A program made the position numbers and the translations under genes. From NCBI GenBank assembly GCA_937923265.1, contig CALAJY010000005.1, forward strand, positions 1 through 30,403: a stretch of DNA of 30,403 nucleotides. The letters run 5' to 3'. Source of the DNA: an uncultured Tissierellia bacterium (GTDB lineage Bacteria; Bacillota; Clostridia; Tissierellales; Peptoniphilaceae). The notes beneath the pieces are model-generated. The model saw only the letters and a list, made by a program, of their open reading frames with translations, was not told the origin of the DNA and ran no database searches. Below, in pieces: positions 23,562 through 30,403 of this stretch. Every line of letters begins with the position of its first letter. The stretch's first letter is position 1.

Positions 23562-23987
23562 ATGGCTAAAAAAGTAAGCGCAATTGTCAAATTGCAGATT
23601 CCTGCAGGTAAAGCAACCCCGGCACCCCCGGTTGGTACCGCCTTGGGACCCCACGGTGTAAACATCATGCAGTTTACCAAGGAGTTCAATGCGAAGACGG
23701 CGGACCAGAATGGAATGATCATTCCTGTCGTTATGACGGTTTATCAGGATCGGTCTTTCACCTTTATCACCAAGACTCCGCCGGCTGCAGTGTTGATTAA
23801 GAAGGAACTGGGCCTTGACCATGCATCCGGGGAACCGAACAAGAAGAAAGTCGGCCAGCTCAGCAAGGAGCAGGTTGAAAAAATCGCAAAGATTAAGCTG
23901 CCGGATTTGAATGCGGCATCGTTGGAAGCAGCGATGAGCATGGTAGCGGGAACTGCCCGCTCGATGGGAATCACGGTTGAAGAATAG
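23562..23987 (+). CDS. rplK: 50S ribosomal protein L11
   Basis: This 141-residue protein forms the GTPase-associated centre with 23S rRNA. Typical segments are KLQIPAGKATPAPPVGTALG (residues 9-28), the linker-flanking PPAAVLIKKELGL, and the C-terminal rRNA-binding GTARSMGI. The ATG follows TTAGGAGGATAC. rplA starts 41 bases downstream, separated only by a second L1-like hairpin. Confidence 0.97.
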   Translation: MAKKVSAIVKLQIPAGKATPAPPVGTALGPHGVNIMQFTKEFNAKTADQNGMIIPVVMTVYQDRSFTFITKTPPAAVLIKKELGLDHASGEPNKKKVGQLSKEQVEKIAKIKLPDLNAASLEAAMSMVAGTARSMGITVEE

Positions 23988-23990
23988 TTC

Positions 23991-24016
23991 GTGGGAGGAA
24001 TTTCCGCTCGTACCAC
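23991..24016 (+). promoter_or_regulatory. Second putative L1-binding element, directly before the rplA ribosome binding site
   Basis: GTGGGAGG (23991-23998) faces CCGCTCGTACCAC (24004-24016), giving the same stem-internal loop-stem plan as the element before rplK and closely matching the rRNA words GUGGGAGG and UACCAC. The AAGGAGG site of rplA starts on the next base, so bound L1 would block its own translation start. Confidence 0.74.
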
Positions 24017-24028
24017 AAGGAGGACATT

Positions 24029-24733
24029 ATGGCAAAGAAAGCTAAAAAATATTTAGAAGCAGCGAAGCTTGTAGACCGCAGCAAAGAGTATGAGATTGCA
24101 GAAGCGGCGGAGCTTTTGAAGAAGACGGCTACTGCGAAGTTTGATGAGACCATTGAACTTCACTGCCGCTTGGGCGTCGATTCCCGTCACGCAGACCAGC
24201 AGGTTCGTGGAACCGTCGTTCTCCCCCATGGAACGGGAAAAGCCGTTCGTGTTGCAGTATTTGCAAAGGGAGCCAAGGTTGACGAAGCACTGGAAGCGGG
24301 AGCAGATTTCGCAGGTGAGGATCTGATTGAAAAGGTCCAGAAGGAAAACTGGTTAGACTTTGATGTTGCCATCGCAACCCCTGATATGATGGGACAGGTT
24401 GGTCGCATCGGTCGTGTTTTGGGACCCAAGGGTCTGATGCCGAACCCCAAGGCGGGCACGGTGACCATGGATGTCGCAGAGGCCGTTAAAGAGGTGAAAG
24501 CCGGTAAGGTCGAGTACCGGACGGACAAGCAGAACATTATCCATGTTCTTGTGGGAAAGGCTTCTTTCTCCGAAGAACAGATTACCGAGAATCTGAAGGC
24601 GATGCTTGCGGCGATCGTAAAGGCAAAGCCCGCATCGGCAAAGGGACAGTATCTGCGTTCTGTCACGGTTGCAACGACCATGGGACCGGGAATCCGGCTG
24701 CAGGGTCAGCGGCTCATGGAATTAGGCAAGTAA
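24029..24733 (+). CDS. rplA: 50S ribosomal protein L1
   Basis: This 234-residue L1 forms the mobile stalk at the E site. Visible signatures are GVDSRHADQQVRGTVVLPHG (50-69), MGQVGRIGRVLGPKGLMPNP, and the C-terminal TMGPGIRLQ. It is also the probable repressor acting on the two hairpins before rplK and rplA. Length is normal. A new promoter and the L10 leader follow after the stop. Confidence 0.97.
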   Translation: MAKKAKKYLEAAKLVDRSKEYEIAEAAELLKKTATAKFDETIELHCRLGVDSRHADQQVRGTVVLPHGTGKAVRVAVFAKGAKVDEALEAGADFAGEDLIEKVQKENWLDFDVAIATPDMMGQVGRIGRVLGPKGLMPNPKAGTVTMDVAEAVKEVKAGKVEYRTDKQNIIHVLVGKASFSEEQITENLKAMLAAIVKAKPASAKGQYLRSVTVATTMGPGIRLQGQRLMELGK

Positions 24734-24739
24734 AAAAAC

Positions 24740-24771
24740 TTGCAACTTCTGCGGGATTATATTATTATAAT
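24740..24771 (+). promoter_or_regulatory. rplJL promoter candidate
   Basis: A perfect TATAAT (24766-24771) lies just upstream of the L10 leader; TTGCAA at 24740-24745 is the best -35 but with a 20-base spacer. The start site would coincide with the beginning of the conserved leader. Confidence 0.5.
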
Positions 24772-24773
24772 TG

Positions 24774-24899
24774 AGGCTACCGAAGACCACAGGTGCTTTA
24801 TGCTTAATTTCCTGTAGAGGTGGAAAATCCAAGTATTTTCACGTCCATGGTCTTTTGCCATGGACGTTTTTAATTTGTAGCCAATGGAGGTGAGAAAAT
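24774..24899 (+). ncRNA. L10 ribosomal protein leader
   Basis: The segment contains the wording of the Bacillota L10 leader (GGCTACCGAAGACCACAGG, then TGCTTAATTTCCTG and GAGGTGGAAA). GGCTAC at 24775-24780 pairs with GTAGCC at 24877-24882, closing the whole element. Inside it, ACGTCCATGG/CCATGGACGT (24841-24867) plus a TTTT run at 24868-24871 forms an intrinsic terminator. The L10-L7/L12 complex binds such leaders to reduce rplJL expression (family knowledge). Premature termination as the output is my inference from the terminator. Confidence 0.9.
24841..24871 (+). terminator. Attenuator terminator inside the L10 leader
   Basis: A 10-bp perfect stem with a 7-nt loop and a T5 tail, placed 28 bases before the rplJ start. 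Confidence 0.82.
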
Positions 24900-25439
24900 T
24901 TGAAAGAAGAGACATTGCAGAAAAAGCGAGCTGTTGTTGATGAAATCAAACAGCAGATCGAGGACTCACATTCCGTAACTTTGGTAGAGTTCAAGGGATT
25001 GTCTGTAGCGGATGTCACAGAGCTTCGGAATAAGTATCGCGAAGCGGGCGTTGACTACAAGATCTATAAGAACACCATGGTTCGTCTGGCTTTAAAAGAC
25101 TTAGGAATTGAAGGCTTTGATGACTTGCTCAATGGACCGAACGCATTGGCATTTTCCAAGCAGGATATGGTCAATGGACCCAAGGTGAGCTATGAGTTTG
25201 CCAAGGACCATGAAGACCAGTTCTCCATCAAGGCTGGCCTGATGGATGGAAAGGCAATGACAGCGCAGGAAGTGGAACAATTATCCAAGCTGCCGAACAA
25301 GGAAGTTCTTCTCAGCATGGTACTCCGTGCTCTGCAGGGACCCATCGCCGGTCTTGCCAACGTGGCGCAGGGAACCCTTCGTTCCGCTGTTTACGCGTTG
25401 GAAGCTGTTCGCAAGAAGAAGGAAGAGGAAGCGGCGTAG
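24900..25439 (+). CDS. rplJ: 50S ribosomal protein L10
   Basis: This 179-residue L10 anchors L7/L12 dimers on the ribosome. Matches include KKRAVVDEIKQQIEDSHSV at the N-terminus, EFKGLSVADVTELRNKYREA, YKIYKNTMVRLAL and the helical C-terminus (YALEAVRKKKEEEAA) that binds L7/L12. The start is TTG at 24900, supported by GGAGGTGAG upstream. A rare start may help keep its expression below that of rplL. rplL starts 72 bases after its stop. Confidence 0.95.
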   Translation: MKEETLQKKRAVVDEIKQQIEDSHSVTLVEFKGLSVADVTELRNKYREAGVDYKIYKNTMVRLALKDLGIEGFDDLLNGPNALAFSKQDMVNGPKVSYEFAKDHEDQFSIKAGLMDGKAMTAQEVEQLSKLPNKEVLLSMVLRALQGPIAGLANVAQGTLRSAVYALEAVRKKKEEEAA

Positions 25440-25511
25440 GGCTTTGGCCTTTGGCTGCTTAATGGCAAACTGACAAATTTTAAAACAATACTCATGTAGG
25501 AGGTATTTCAC

Positions 25512-25898
25512 ATGGCATCTGAAAAAGTAACCGCTTTGGTTGAAGAAGTAAAAGAATTAACGGTATTGGAATTATCTGAGCTGGTTTCCGCTCTGGAAGA
25601 AGAATTCGGCGTATCCGCTGCCGCTCCGGTAGCTGCTGCAGCTCCGGCTGCCGGTGGTGCCGCTGCAGGCGCTGCTGAGGAAGAGAAGACCGAGTTTGAT
25701 GTTATCCTGAAGAGTGCAGGATCCGCCAAGATCAACGTAATCAAGGTTGTAAAGGCTGAGACGGGCTTAGGTCTGAAGGAAGCTAAGGCTCTTGTTGATG
25801 AAGCTCCGAAGGCTGTTAAGGAGAAGGTCTCCAAGGATGACGCTGAGGCTTTGAAGGCGAAGCTGGAAGAAGCTGGCGCTGAGGTAGAAGTAAAGTAG
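25512..25898 (+). CDS. rplL: 50S ribosomal protein L7/L12
   Basis: This 128-residue acidic stalk protein recruits translation factors. It has the N-terminal dimerisation helices (ALVEEVKELTVLELSELVSA), an Ala/Pro/Gly hinge (residues ~37-58), and the C-terminal domain with FDVILKSAG, INVIKVVKAETGLGLKEAK and LVDEAPKAVKE. A TAGGAGGT ribosome binding site precedes it. A strong terminator follows, and rpoB, commonly next in Bacillota, is absent. Confidence 0.97.
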   Translation: MASEKVTALVEEVKELTVLELSELVSALEEEFGVSAAAPVAAAAPAAGGAAAGAAEEEKTEFDVILKSAGSAKINVIKVVKAETGLGLKEAKALVDEAPKAVKEKVSKDDAEALKAKLEEAGAEVEVK

Positions 25899-25910
25899 TT
25901 TTTCGTTTTC

Positions 25911-25944
25911 AAAAAGAGGGACCCACAGGGGTCCCTCTTTTTTT
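25911..25944 (+). terminator. Terminator of rplJL
   Basis: A 14-bp stem AAAAAGAGGGACCC/GGGTCCCTCTTTTT with ACAG loop and an extended T-run. Confidence 0.95.
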
Positions 25945-25963
25945 GTATGAAATTTTGGAAAAG

Positions 25964-25992
25964 AAAAAGGAGGCCGTGTGGCCTCCTTTTTT
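25964..25992 (-). terminator. Terminator of tRNA-Val(CAC)
   Basis: A 12-bp perfect stem AAAAAGGAGGCC/GGCCTCCTTTTT with a GTGT loop. Its T-run on the minus strand serves the convergent tRNA; it can also back up the rplL terminator. Confidence 0.85.
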
Positions 25993-25995
25993 GAG

Positions 25996-26069
25996 TAGAG
26001 GATGTCGGATTCGAACCGACGACCCCCTCGATGTGAACGAGATACTCTAACCAACTGAGCTAATCCTCC
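25996..26069 (-). tRNA. tRNA-Val(CAC)
   Basis: On the minus strand a 74-nt cloverleaf: acceptor GGAGGAT/ATCCTCT (G1-U72 wobble), D-arm TAGCTCAGTTGGTTAGAGTA, anticodon loop TTCACAT (anticodon CAC), and T-arm GTCGGTTCGAATCCGAC. CCA is not encoded. Confidence 0.93.
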
Positions 26070-26084
26070 AAATCAAGTAGGTCT

Positions 26085-26113
26085 ATTATAAAGCACAGGT
26101 TAAAGATTGGCAA
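26085..26113 (-). promoter_or_regulatory. tRNA-Val(CAC) promoter
   Basis: On the minus strand TTGCCA (26108-26113) and TATAAT (26085-26090) are separated by exactly 17 bases, 16 bases upstream of the tRNA. Confidence 0.75.
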
Positions 26114-26250
26114 ATAAAATTTAAAGAAAGTGCCTTTGTGGGGGGGGCGACTTTGCGAACATGGTAACGGATGACGCGGGGAACAAGGGGGCAATGAGGG
26201 GAAAGCATAGCAGCTCAAGGAAAAACTTTACTAATAATATATCAAATTTC
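26114..26250. other. Non-coding spacer between tRNA-Val and the thl promoter
   Basis: I see no gene. The segment contains an eight-G run (26139-26146), a G-rich part (26176-26205) and then an AT-rich part leading into the thl promoter. Confidence 0.5.
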
Positions 26251-26279
26251 TTTACAAAAGAGAGAGGGAGGAATATAAT
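26251..26279 (+). promoter_or_regulatory. Promoter of the thl-crt-hbd-bcd operon
   Basis: TTTACA (26251-26256), a 17-base spacer and a perfect TATAAT (26274-26279). The predicted start near 26286 gives a leader of about 200 bases. Confidence 0.85.
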
Positions 26280-26297
26280 GGGGCCGAAAAAGTTAAA

Positions 26298-26310
26298 AGT
26301 TTGACAAACT
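26298..26310 (+). promoter_or_regulatory. Inverted repeat (candidate operator) at the start of the thl leader
   Basis: AGTTTG-A-CAAACT is a perfect 13-base palindrome with one central base, 12-24 bases after the predicted transcription start. The position fits repressor binding. It does not match the Rex consensus (TTGTTAAnnnnTTAACAA). Confidence 0.45.
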
Positions 26311-26325
26311 GAGTTTCTTACCGAA

Positions 26326-26383
26326 TTCGCTATAAGAGCGGGCTTCCGTCGGAGACTTCCGAAACAATAATAGCGAGTTTTTT
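26326..26383 (+). terminator. Attenuator-like terminator in the thl leader
   Basis: TTCGCTAT (26326-26333) pairs with ATAGCGAG (26370-26377) and is followed directly by six T. The 36-base interior holds smaller TCCG/CGGA pairings. It stands between the promoter and thl, so transcripts must read through it. Confidence 0.65.
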
Positions 26384-26486
26384 ACCCGGAATTAACATAT
26401 TCTTTGATAAATTGGGTAGCAAATCAGTAGTTTAAGGAGCTCTTCTTTGGAGTAGGCGCAACCATGCGGAACATGTAAAGGAAAGG

Positions 26487-27683
26487 ATGAAGAAAATGGA
26501 TCGTAAAGTAGTGATTGCCGGTGCAGTGAGAACAGCGGTAGGTAAAATGGGAGGAACTTTGAGCACAACCTCATCTGCCAAGCTCGGAGAGATTGTGATT
26601 CGGGAAGCATTAAACCGAGCGGGCATCAAGCCGGAAGATGTGGATCAGGTCTACATGGGAAATGTTCTTCAGGCAGCGCAAGGACAGAATGTGGCTCGTC
26701 AGGCTTCGGTAAATGCGGGGATCCCCGTGGAAACGCCGGCGGTCACCATCAACGTGGTCTGTGGGTCCGGTCTGGAAGCCATTAACTTCGGAGCCCGTTT
26801 GATTCGTTTGGGAGAAGCCGATGTCGTTGTCTGCGGAGGAACGGAGAGCATGTCCATGGCTCCTTATGCCCTCACCAAGGGCCGCTTTGGCTATCGGATG
26901 GGCGATGCCAAGCTGATTGATACGATGACCAACGATGCCCTCACCGATGCTTTTCACCATTATCACATGGGAATTACCGCGGAGAATGTGGCCGAGAAGT
27001 ATGGAATTACGCGTGAGGATTTGGATAAGTTCTCCGCACGGAGCCAGAACCGGGCGGAAAAGGCACGGAAAGAGGGCCGCTTCAAGGATGAGATCGTGCC
27101 GGTTGAGGTGAAGCAAAAGAAAAAAACCATCGTTTTTGAAGAGGACGAGGGCATTCGCGAGGGACAGACTTCTGAAATTCTTGCCAAATTACGTCCCGCA
27201 TTCAAAGAAGATGGCATCGTCACGGCGGGAAATTCCTCGGGCATCAACGACGGCGCCGCTGCCGTTGTCCTATTCAGCGAGGAAAAGGCAAAGGAACTTG
27301 GCGTACAGGCGGATGTTGAATATCTCGGTGGCTGTCTGGCCGGTGTTGATCCCGCCATCATGGGTGTGGGACCCATCAAAGCGACGCAAAAGCTGATGAA
27401 GATGCTGGACATGGATGCGAAACAGTTTGATTTGGTCGAAGCCAATGAAGCGTTTGCTTCTCAGTCCGTCGCCGTCGTTCGTGAACTCGGCTTGGATGAG
27501 GACAAGGTAAACGTGAACGGTGGGGCGATTGCCCTTGGTCATCCGGTGGGAGCTTCCGGTTGCCGTATTTTTGTAACCCTGGTTCATGAGATGAAGAAGA
27601 GAGAAGAAGCAGAGCTTGGTCTGGCTACCCTTTGCATCGGCGGCGGAATGGGCTGTGCTATTGCCGTTCGTAAGCTGAAATAG
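26487..27683 (+). CDS. thl: Acetyl-CoA acetyltransferase (thiolase)
   Basis: The 398-residue biosynthetic-type thiolase condenses two acetyl-CoA to acetoacetyl-CoA, the first step of butyrate synthesis. The nucleophilic cysteine is C92 in NVVCGSGLEA; H352 in ALGHPVG and C383 in CIGGGMG complete the active site. Two starts are plausible: ATG at 26487 with AAAGGA four bases upstream, or ATG at 26496 with AAAGGA eight bases upstream; the latter gives MDRKVVIAGAVRT, closer to usual family N-termini. It is first in the thl-crt-hbd-bcd operon, eight bases before crt. Confidence 0.95.
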   Translation: MKKMDRKVVIAGAVRTAVGKMGGTLSTTSSAKLGEIVIREALNRAGIKPEDVDQVYMGNVLQAAQGQNVARQASVNAGIPVETPAVTINVVCGSGLEAINFGARLIRLGEADVVVCGGTESMSMAPYALTKGRFGYRMGDAKLIDTMTNDALTDAFHHYHMGITAENVAEKYGITREDLDKFSARSQNRAEKARKEGRFKDEIVPVEVKQKKKTIVFEEDEGIREGQTSEILAKLRPAFKEDGIVTAGNSSGINDGAAAVVLFSEEKAKELGVQADVEYLGGCLAGVDPAIMGVGPIKATQKLMKMLDMDAKQFDLVEANEAFASQSVAVVRELGLDEDKVNVNGGAIALGHPVGASGCRIFVTLVHEMKKREEAELGLATLCIGGGMGCAIAVRKLK

Positions 27684-27691
27684 GTGAAATC

Positions 27692-28471
27692 ATGACGTAT
27701 GTAAAGCTGGAAGAAAAAGACCAACTGGCTTGGATCACCATCGATCGGCCGAAGGCCCTGAACGCCTTGAACCGAGAGGTCTTGCAGGAGCTTGATCAAT
27801 GCTTTGATCGGGTGGACCAAGCAAAGAGTCGGGTCGTGATTCTCACGGGGGGAGGCCAAAAAGCCTTTGTTGCCGGAGCAGACATTGGGGAGATGAAAGA
27901 CATGACCCCGGAGGAGGCGAAGGCCTTTGGCGAGTTTGGCAACAGAGTGTTTCGGAAGATTGATTGCTTTCCGTTGCCGGTGATTGCCGCCGTCAATGGA
28001 TTCGCTTTGGGAGGCGGAAATGAGCTGGCAATGAGCTGCGATATCCGCTATGCCTCGGAAAATGCGGTGTTCGGACAACCGGAGGTCGGGCTCGGGATTA
28101 CCCCCGGTTTCGGCGGCACACAGAGGCTGGCACGCTTGACCGGATCCCTGTCAAAGGCCAAGGAGATTCTTTATACCGCTCGAAACATCAAGGCACAGGA
28201 AGCGTTGGAACTTGGCCTTGTGAGCGCGGTCCTTCCCCAAGAGGACCTTCTCACCGCCGTTGAAAAGCTGGCAAAGCGAATTGCCGCCAATGCGCCGATT
28301 GCCGTTCGCCAGACAAAAAAAGCGGTGAATGAAGGACTCGAAGGCAGTCTCAATGAAGGAATCGCTTTGGAACCACAGCTCTTTAGTGAGTGTTTTGCCA
28401 CAGAGGATCAAAAGGAGGGCATGACCGCCTTCCTGGAAAAGCGGAAAGAAAAAGAATTTCATAATCGCTAG
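27692..28471 (+). CDS. crt: 3-hydroxybutyryl-CoA dehydratase (crotonase)
   Basis: Crotonase-fold enzyme of 259 residues that dehydrates 3-hydroxybutyryl-CoA to crotonyl-CoA. The oxyanion/CoA region AGADIGEM (61-68) and the two catalytic glutamates, E111 in GGGNELAMSCDIR and E131 in GQPEVGLGITPGFGGTQRL, are present. Length matches clostridial Crt. It lies between thl and hbd; the ribosome binding site (AGGTGA) overlaps the end of thl. Confidence 0.94.
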   Translation: MTYVKLEEKDQLAWITIDRPKALNALNREVLQELDQCFDRVDQAKSRVVILTGGGQKAFVAGADIGEMKDMTPEEAKAFGEFGNRVFRKIDCFPLPVIAAVNGFALGGGNELAMSCDIRYASENAVFGQPEVGLGITPGFGGTQRLARLTGSLSKAKEILYTARNIKAQEALELGLVSAVLPQEDLLTAVEKLAKRIAANAPIAVRQTKKAVNEGLEGSLNEGIALEPQLFSECFATEDQKEGMTAFLEKRKEKEFHNR

Positions 28472-28489
28472 TATATAGAGAAAGGATCA

Positions 28490-29329
28490 ATGATGAAAGT
28501 AGGAGTAATCGGTGCAGGCACCATGGGAAGCGGCATTGCGCAGACCTTTGCACAGGCTGGCAATGAGGTCATGCTTTCGGACATTAAAATGGAATTTTCC
28601 GAGGGTGGAAAGGCGAAGATTAAGAAAAGCTTGGAGAAACGGGTGGCCAAGGGAAAGATGGAGCAGGCGGCTGCCGATGAGGTGGTAAACCGCATCACTC
28701 CCTGTCTGAACAAAGACCTGGGAGACTGTGACCTGATTGTCGAGGCGGCCATCGAAAACATGAAAATCAAGAAGGAAACTTTTGGAGAGTTAGACAAGCT
28801 CTGCAAGAAGGAGACGCTGTTTGCTTCCAACACTTCTTCCCTGTCCATCACCGAAATCGGTTCGGATTTGGAGCGCCCTCTGATTGGCATGCACTTCTTC
28901 AATCCGGCGCCGGCGATGAAACTGATTGAAGTCATTCCGGGCCTCAATACCCCGGAGGAAACCGTGGCGAAGATCACCAAGATTGCGGAAGACTTGGGAA
29001 AGACCCCGGTACAGGTTCAGGAGTCTGCCGGCTTTGTGGTCAACCGTATCCTGATTCCCATGATCAATGAAGCCATCGGTATCTATGCGGAAGGCGTTGC
29101 CAGTGTGGAAGGGATTGACACGGCGATGAAACTGGGTGCCAATCACCCAATGGGACCCTTGGAACTGGGCGACTTAGTGGGCTTGGATATCGTTCTTGCC
29201 ATCATGGAAGTTCTCTATAGTGAGACGGGCGACAGCAAATATCGGCCCCACCCCTTACTGCGGAAAATGGTCCGTGGCAAAAAATTGGGTCGCAAGACCG
29301 GCAAGGGCTTTTACGACTATAGCAAGTAA
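28490..29329 (+). CDS. hbd: 3-hydroxybutyryl-CoA dehydrogenase
   Basis: The 279-residue enzyme reduces acetoacetyl-CoA to 3-hydroxybutyryl-CoA with NAD(P)H. It has the Rossmann motif VGVIGAGTMGSGIAQ (4-18), the SSLSIT segment, catalytic H135 in GMHFFNPAPAMKLIEV with partner E147, and the C-terminal dimer domain (ANHPMGPLELGDLVGLD; GRKTGKGFYDY). Two adjacent ATG codons at 28490 and 28493 are both possible after AAAGGA. The order here is thl-crt-hbd-bcd, rather than crt-bcd-etfBA-hbd as in Clostridium acetobutylicum. Confidence 0.95.
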   Translation: MMKVGVIGAGTMGSGIAQTFAQAGNEVMLSDIKMEFSEGGKAKIKKSLEKRVAKGKMEQAAADEVVNRITPCLNKDLGDCDLIVEAAIENMKIKKETFGELDKLCKKETLFASNTSSLSITEIGSDLERPLIGMHFFNPAPAMKLIEVIPGLNTPEETVAKITKIAEDLGKTPVQVQESAGFVVNRILIPMINEAIGIYAEGVASVEGIDTAMKLGANHPMGPLELGDLVGLDIVLAIMEVLYSETGDSKYRPHPLLRKMVRGKKLGRKTGKGFYDYSK

Positions 29330-29439
29330 AAGAAAAAAACTGTGGGATACGCAGGGCGGCGGAATCGTTGAAGAGCGGTTCCGTTTGCTTTGTAGTTATT
29401 ATAGAAAGAGAATCGATGCAAGAAACACAGGAGGTAACA

Positions 29440-30403
29440 ATGGACTACAAGCTCAATGAGCAATATGAGGGAATGCGACAGATGTTTCGTAAGTTTGCGG
29501 AAGCGGAAGTTCAGCCCATGGCAATTACGATTGACGAAACCCATGAGTTCCCGGTAGAGAATGTGAGGAAGATGCAAAAACTTGGCTATTTCGGAATTCC
29601 CTATGCCGAGGAATTCGGAGGAGCGGGTGGAGACACGCTGACCTACGTGCTAGCCGTTGAGGAGCTATCCCGCGTCTGTGCTTCTACGGGCGTCATCGTC
29701 TCCGCACACACTTCCCTTTGCTGCGGAGCGATTGATAAGTTCGGCAACGAGGACCAGAAGAAGAAATACTTAACGGCACTCACTTCGGGGAAGGCCCTGG
29801 GTGCCTTCGGCTTGACAGAGCCGGATGCGGGAACCGACGCTTCCGGACAGCGGACCACCGCCGTTGCCGATGGCGAGGAATATGTCATTAACGGATCGAA
29901 AATCTTCATCACCAATGCAGGATACGCCGACATCTTCGTTGTCTTTGCCATGACGGATAAGAGCCAGGGAAATCATGGAATTTCCGCCTTCATCCTGGAA
30001 AAAGGCACACCGGGCTTTAAGATTGGGACGGTCGAGAAGAAAATGGGAATTCATGCTTCTTCCACCTGCGAGCTGGTATTCCAGAACGTGCGCGTACCCA
30101 AGGAAAACTTGCTGGGCAAAGAGGGAGAAGGCTTTAAAATTGCCATGGCGACCCTCGATGGCGGCCGTATCGGCATCGCCGCTCAAGCTCTGGGAATCGC
30201 CCAAGGAGCCCTCGATCGGGCCGTCAAATTTGTGAAAGAGAGAGTCCAATTCGGTCGCCCCATTGCGAAATTCCAGAACACGCAGTTTAAGTTGGCAGAC
30301 ATGGCCACCGAGGTGGAAGCGGCCCGTGCTTTGGTCTACAAGGCGGCCCTGAAGAAGGACAGTGGTGAGCGCTATTCCGTGGAAGCCGCCATGGCAAAAT
30401 TAA
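29440..30403 (+). CDS. bcd: Butyryl-CoA (short-chain acyl-CoA) dehydrogenase, 3' end beyond window
   Basis: The window holds 321 codons of a protein that is usually about 380 residues; the frame is open at the right edge. This FAD enzyme reduces crotonyl-CoA to butyryl-CoA, normally together with EtfAB. Seen are the N-terminal helical domain, FGLTEPDAGTDASGQRTTA (flavin/substrate binding), FITNAGYADIFVVFA, and GRIGIAAQALGIAQGAL with ERVQFGRPIAKFQ. The catalytic glutamate near residue 365 lies outside the window. The start has an excellent AGGAGG site seven bases upstream. etfA/etfB may follow but cannot be seen. Confidence 0.93.
   Translation, partial: MDYKLNEQYEGMRQMFRKFAEAEVQPMAITIDETHEFPVENVRKMQKLGYFGIPYAEEFGGAGGDTLTYVLAVEELSRVCASTGVIVSAHTSLCCGAIDKFGNEDQKKKYLTALTSGKALGAFGLTEPDAGTDASGQRTTAVADGEEYVINGSKIFITNAGYADIFVVFAMTDKSQGNHGISAFILEKGTPGFKIGTVEKKMGIHASSTCELVFQNVRVPKENLLGKEGEGFKIAMATLDGGRIGIAAQALGIAQGALDRAVKFVKERVQFGRPIAKFQNTQFKLADMATEVEAARALVYKAALKKDSGERYSVEAAMAKL

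Noticed and set aside
26301..26306. TTGACA in the thl leader as a second -35
   Set aside because: No -10 lies at a workable distance; the hexamer is part of the palindrome, and TTTACA/TATAAT just upstream is a much better promoter.

Overview
The window looks like a chromosomal segment of an anaerobic Bacillota (Clostridia/Tissierellia type). The case rests on strong AGGAGG-type Shine-Dalgarno sites, tRNA genes without encoded CCA, the rpmG-secE-nusG / rplKA / rplJL order, a PRD/PTS-type regulator, an xxxLxxG heptad surface protein, and a clustered butyryl-CoA pathway (thl-crt-hbd-bcd). Base composition is near 50% GC by eye, high for this group. I cannot name the genus. No insertion sequence, prophage, integrase or CRISPR array is visible.

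Layout. 1-268: intergenic DNA with three hairpin-forming segments near the left edge. 269-2153: a CPBP membrane protease converging on alanine racemase across a 19-bp bidirectional terminator. 2291-5449: an overlapping three-gene operon of MacB-type ABC ATPase, C-terminally anchored accessory protein and FtsX/MacB permease. 5498-6710: ispD-ispF (MEP isoprenoid pathway). 6902-9205: metK and an mreB/mbl-like actin gene. 9268-9341: tRNA-Pro(UGG). 9532-14488: an RND/MMPL transporter, its heptad-repeat secreted partner, and dtd. 14546-14619: tRNA-Pro(CGG), minus strand. 14775-15625: apt and a small chorismate mutase. 15697-18692, minus strand: a TIR-domain membrane protein followed by a TrkA-like/RyR-domain membrane protein, each carrying a single-base homopolymer frameshift. 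18854-22236, minus strand: a MATE exporter and a large PRD-containing regulator. 22412-25944: the translation/transcription block rpmG-secE-nusG-rplK-rplA-rplJ-rplL with several RNA control elements. 25996-26069: tRNA-Val(CAC), minus strand. 26251 to the end: promoter, long leader, then thl-crt-hbd-bcd (bcd cut by the window edge).

How the parts work together. thl, crt, hbd and bcd encode successive steps from acetyl-CoA to butyryl-CoA, pointing to butyrate-type fermentation. The ribosomal block carries its own feedback elements: two hairpins, before rplK and before rplA, that resemble the L1-binding part of 23S rRNA, and an L10 leader before rplJL. The rplL gene ends at a strong terminator and is not followed by rpoB.

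The most interesting region is the TIR / TrkA-RyR pair. It has the look of a nucleotide-signalling or defence-like two-gene system: a TIR protein with the WxxxE glutamate and a membrane segment, two bases upstream of a membrane protein with tandem Rossmann-like domains and a RyR-like C-terminus. Both genes are out of frame in this sequence. The system is therefore decaying, phase-variable at homopolymers, or affected by assembly errors, and raw-read support at the two tracts would decide.
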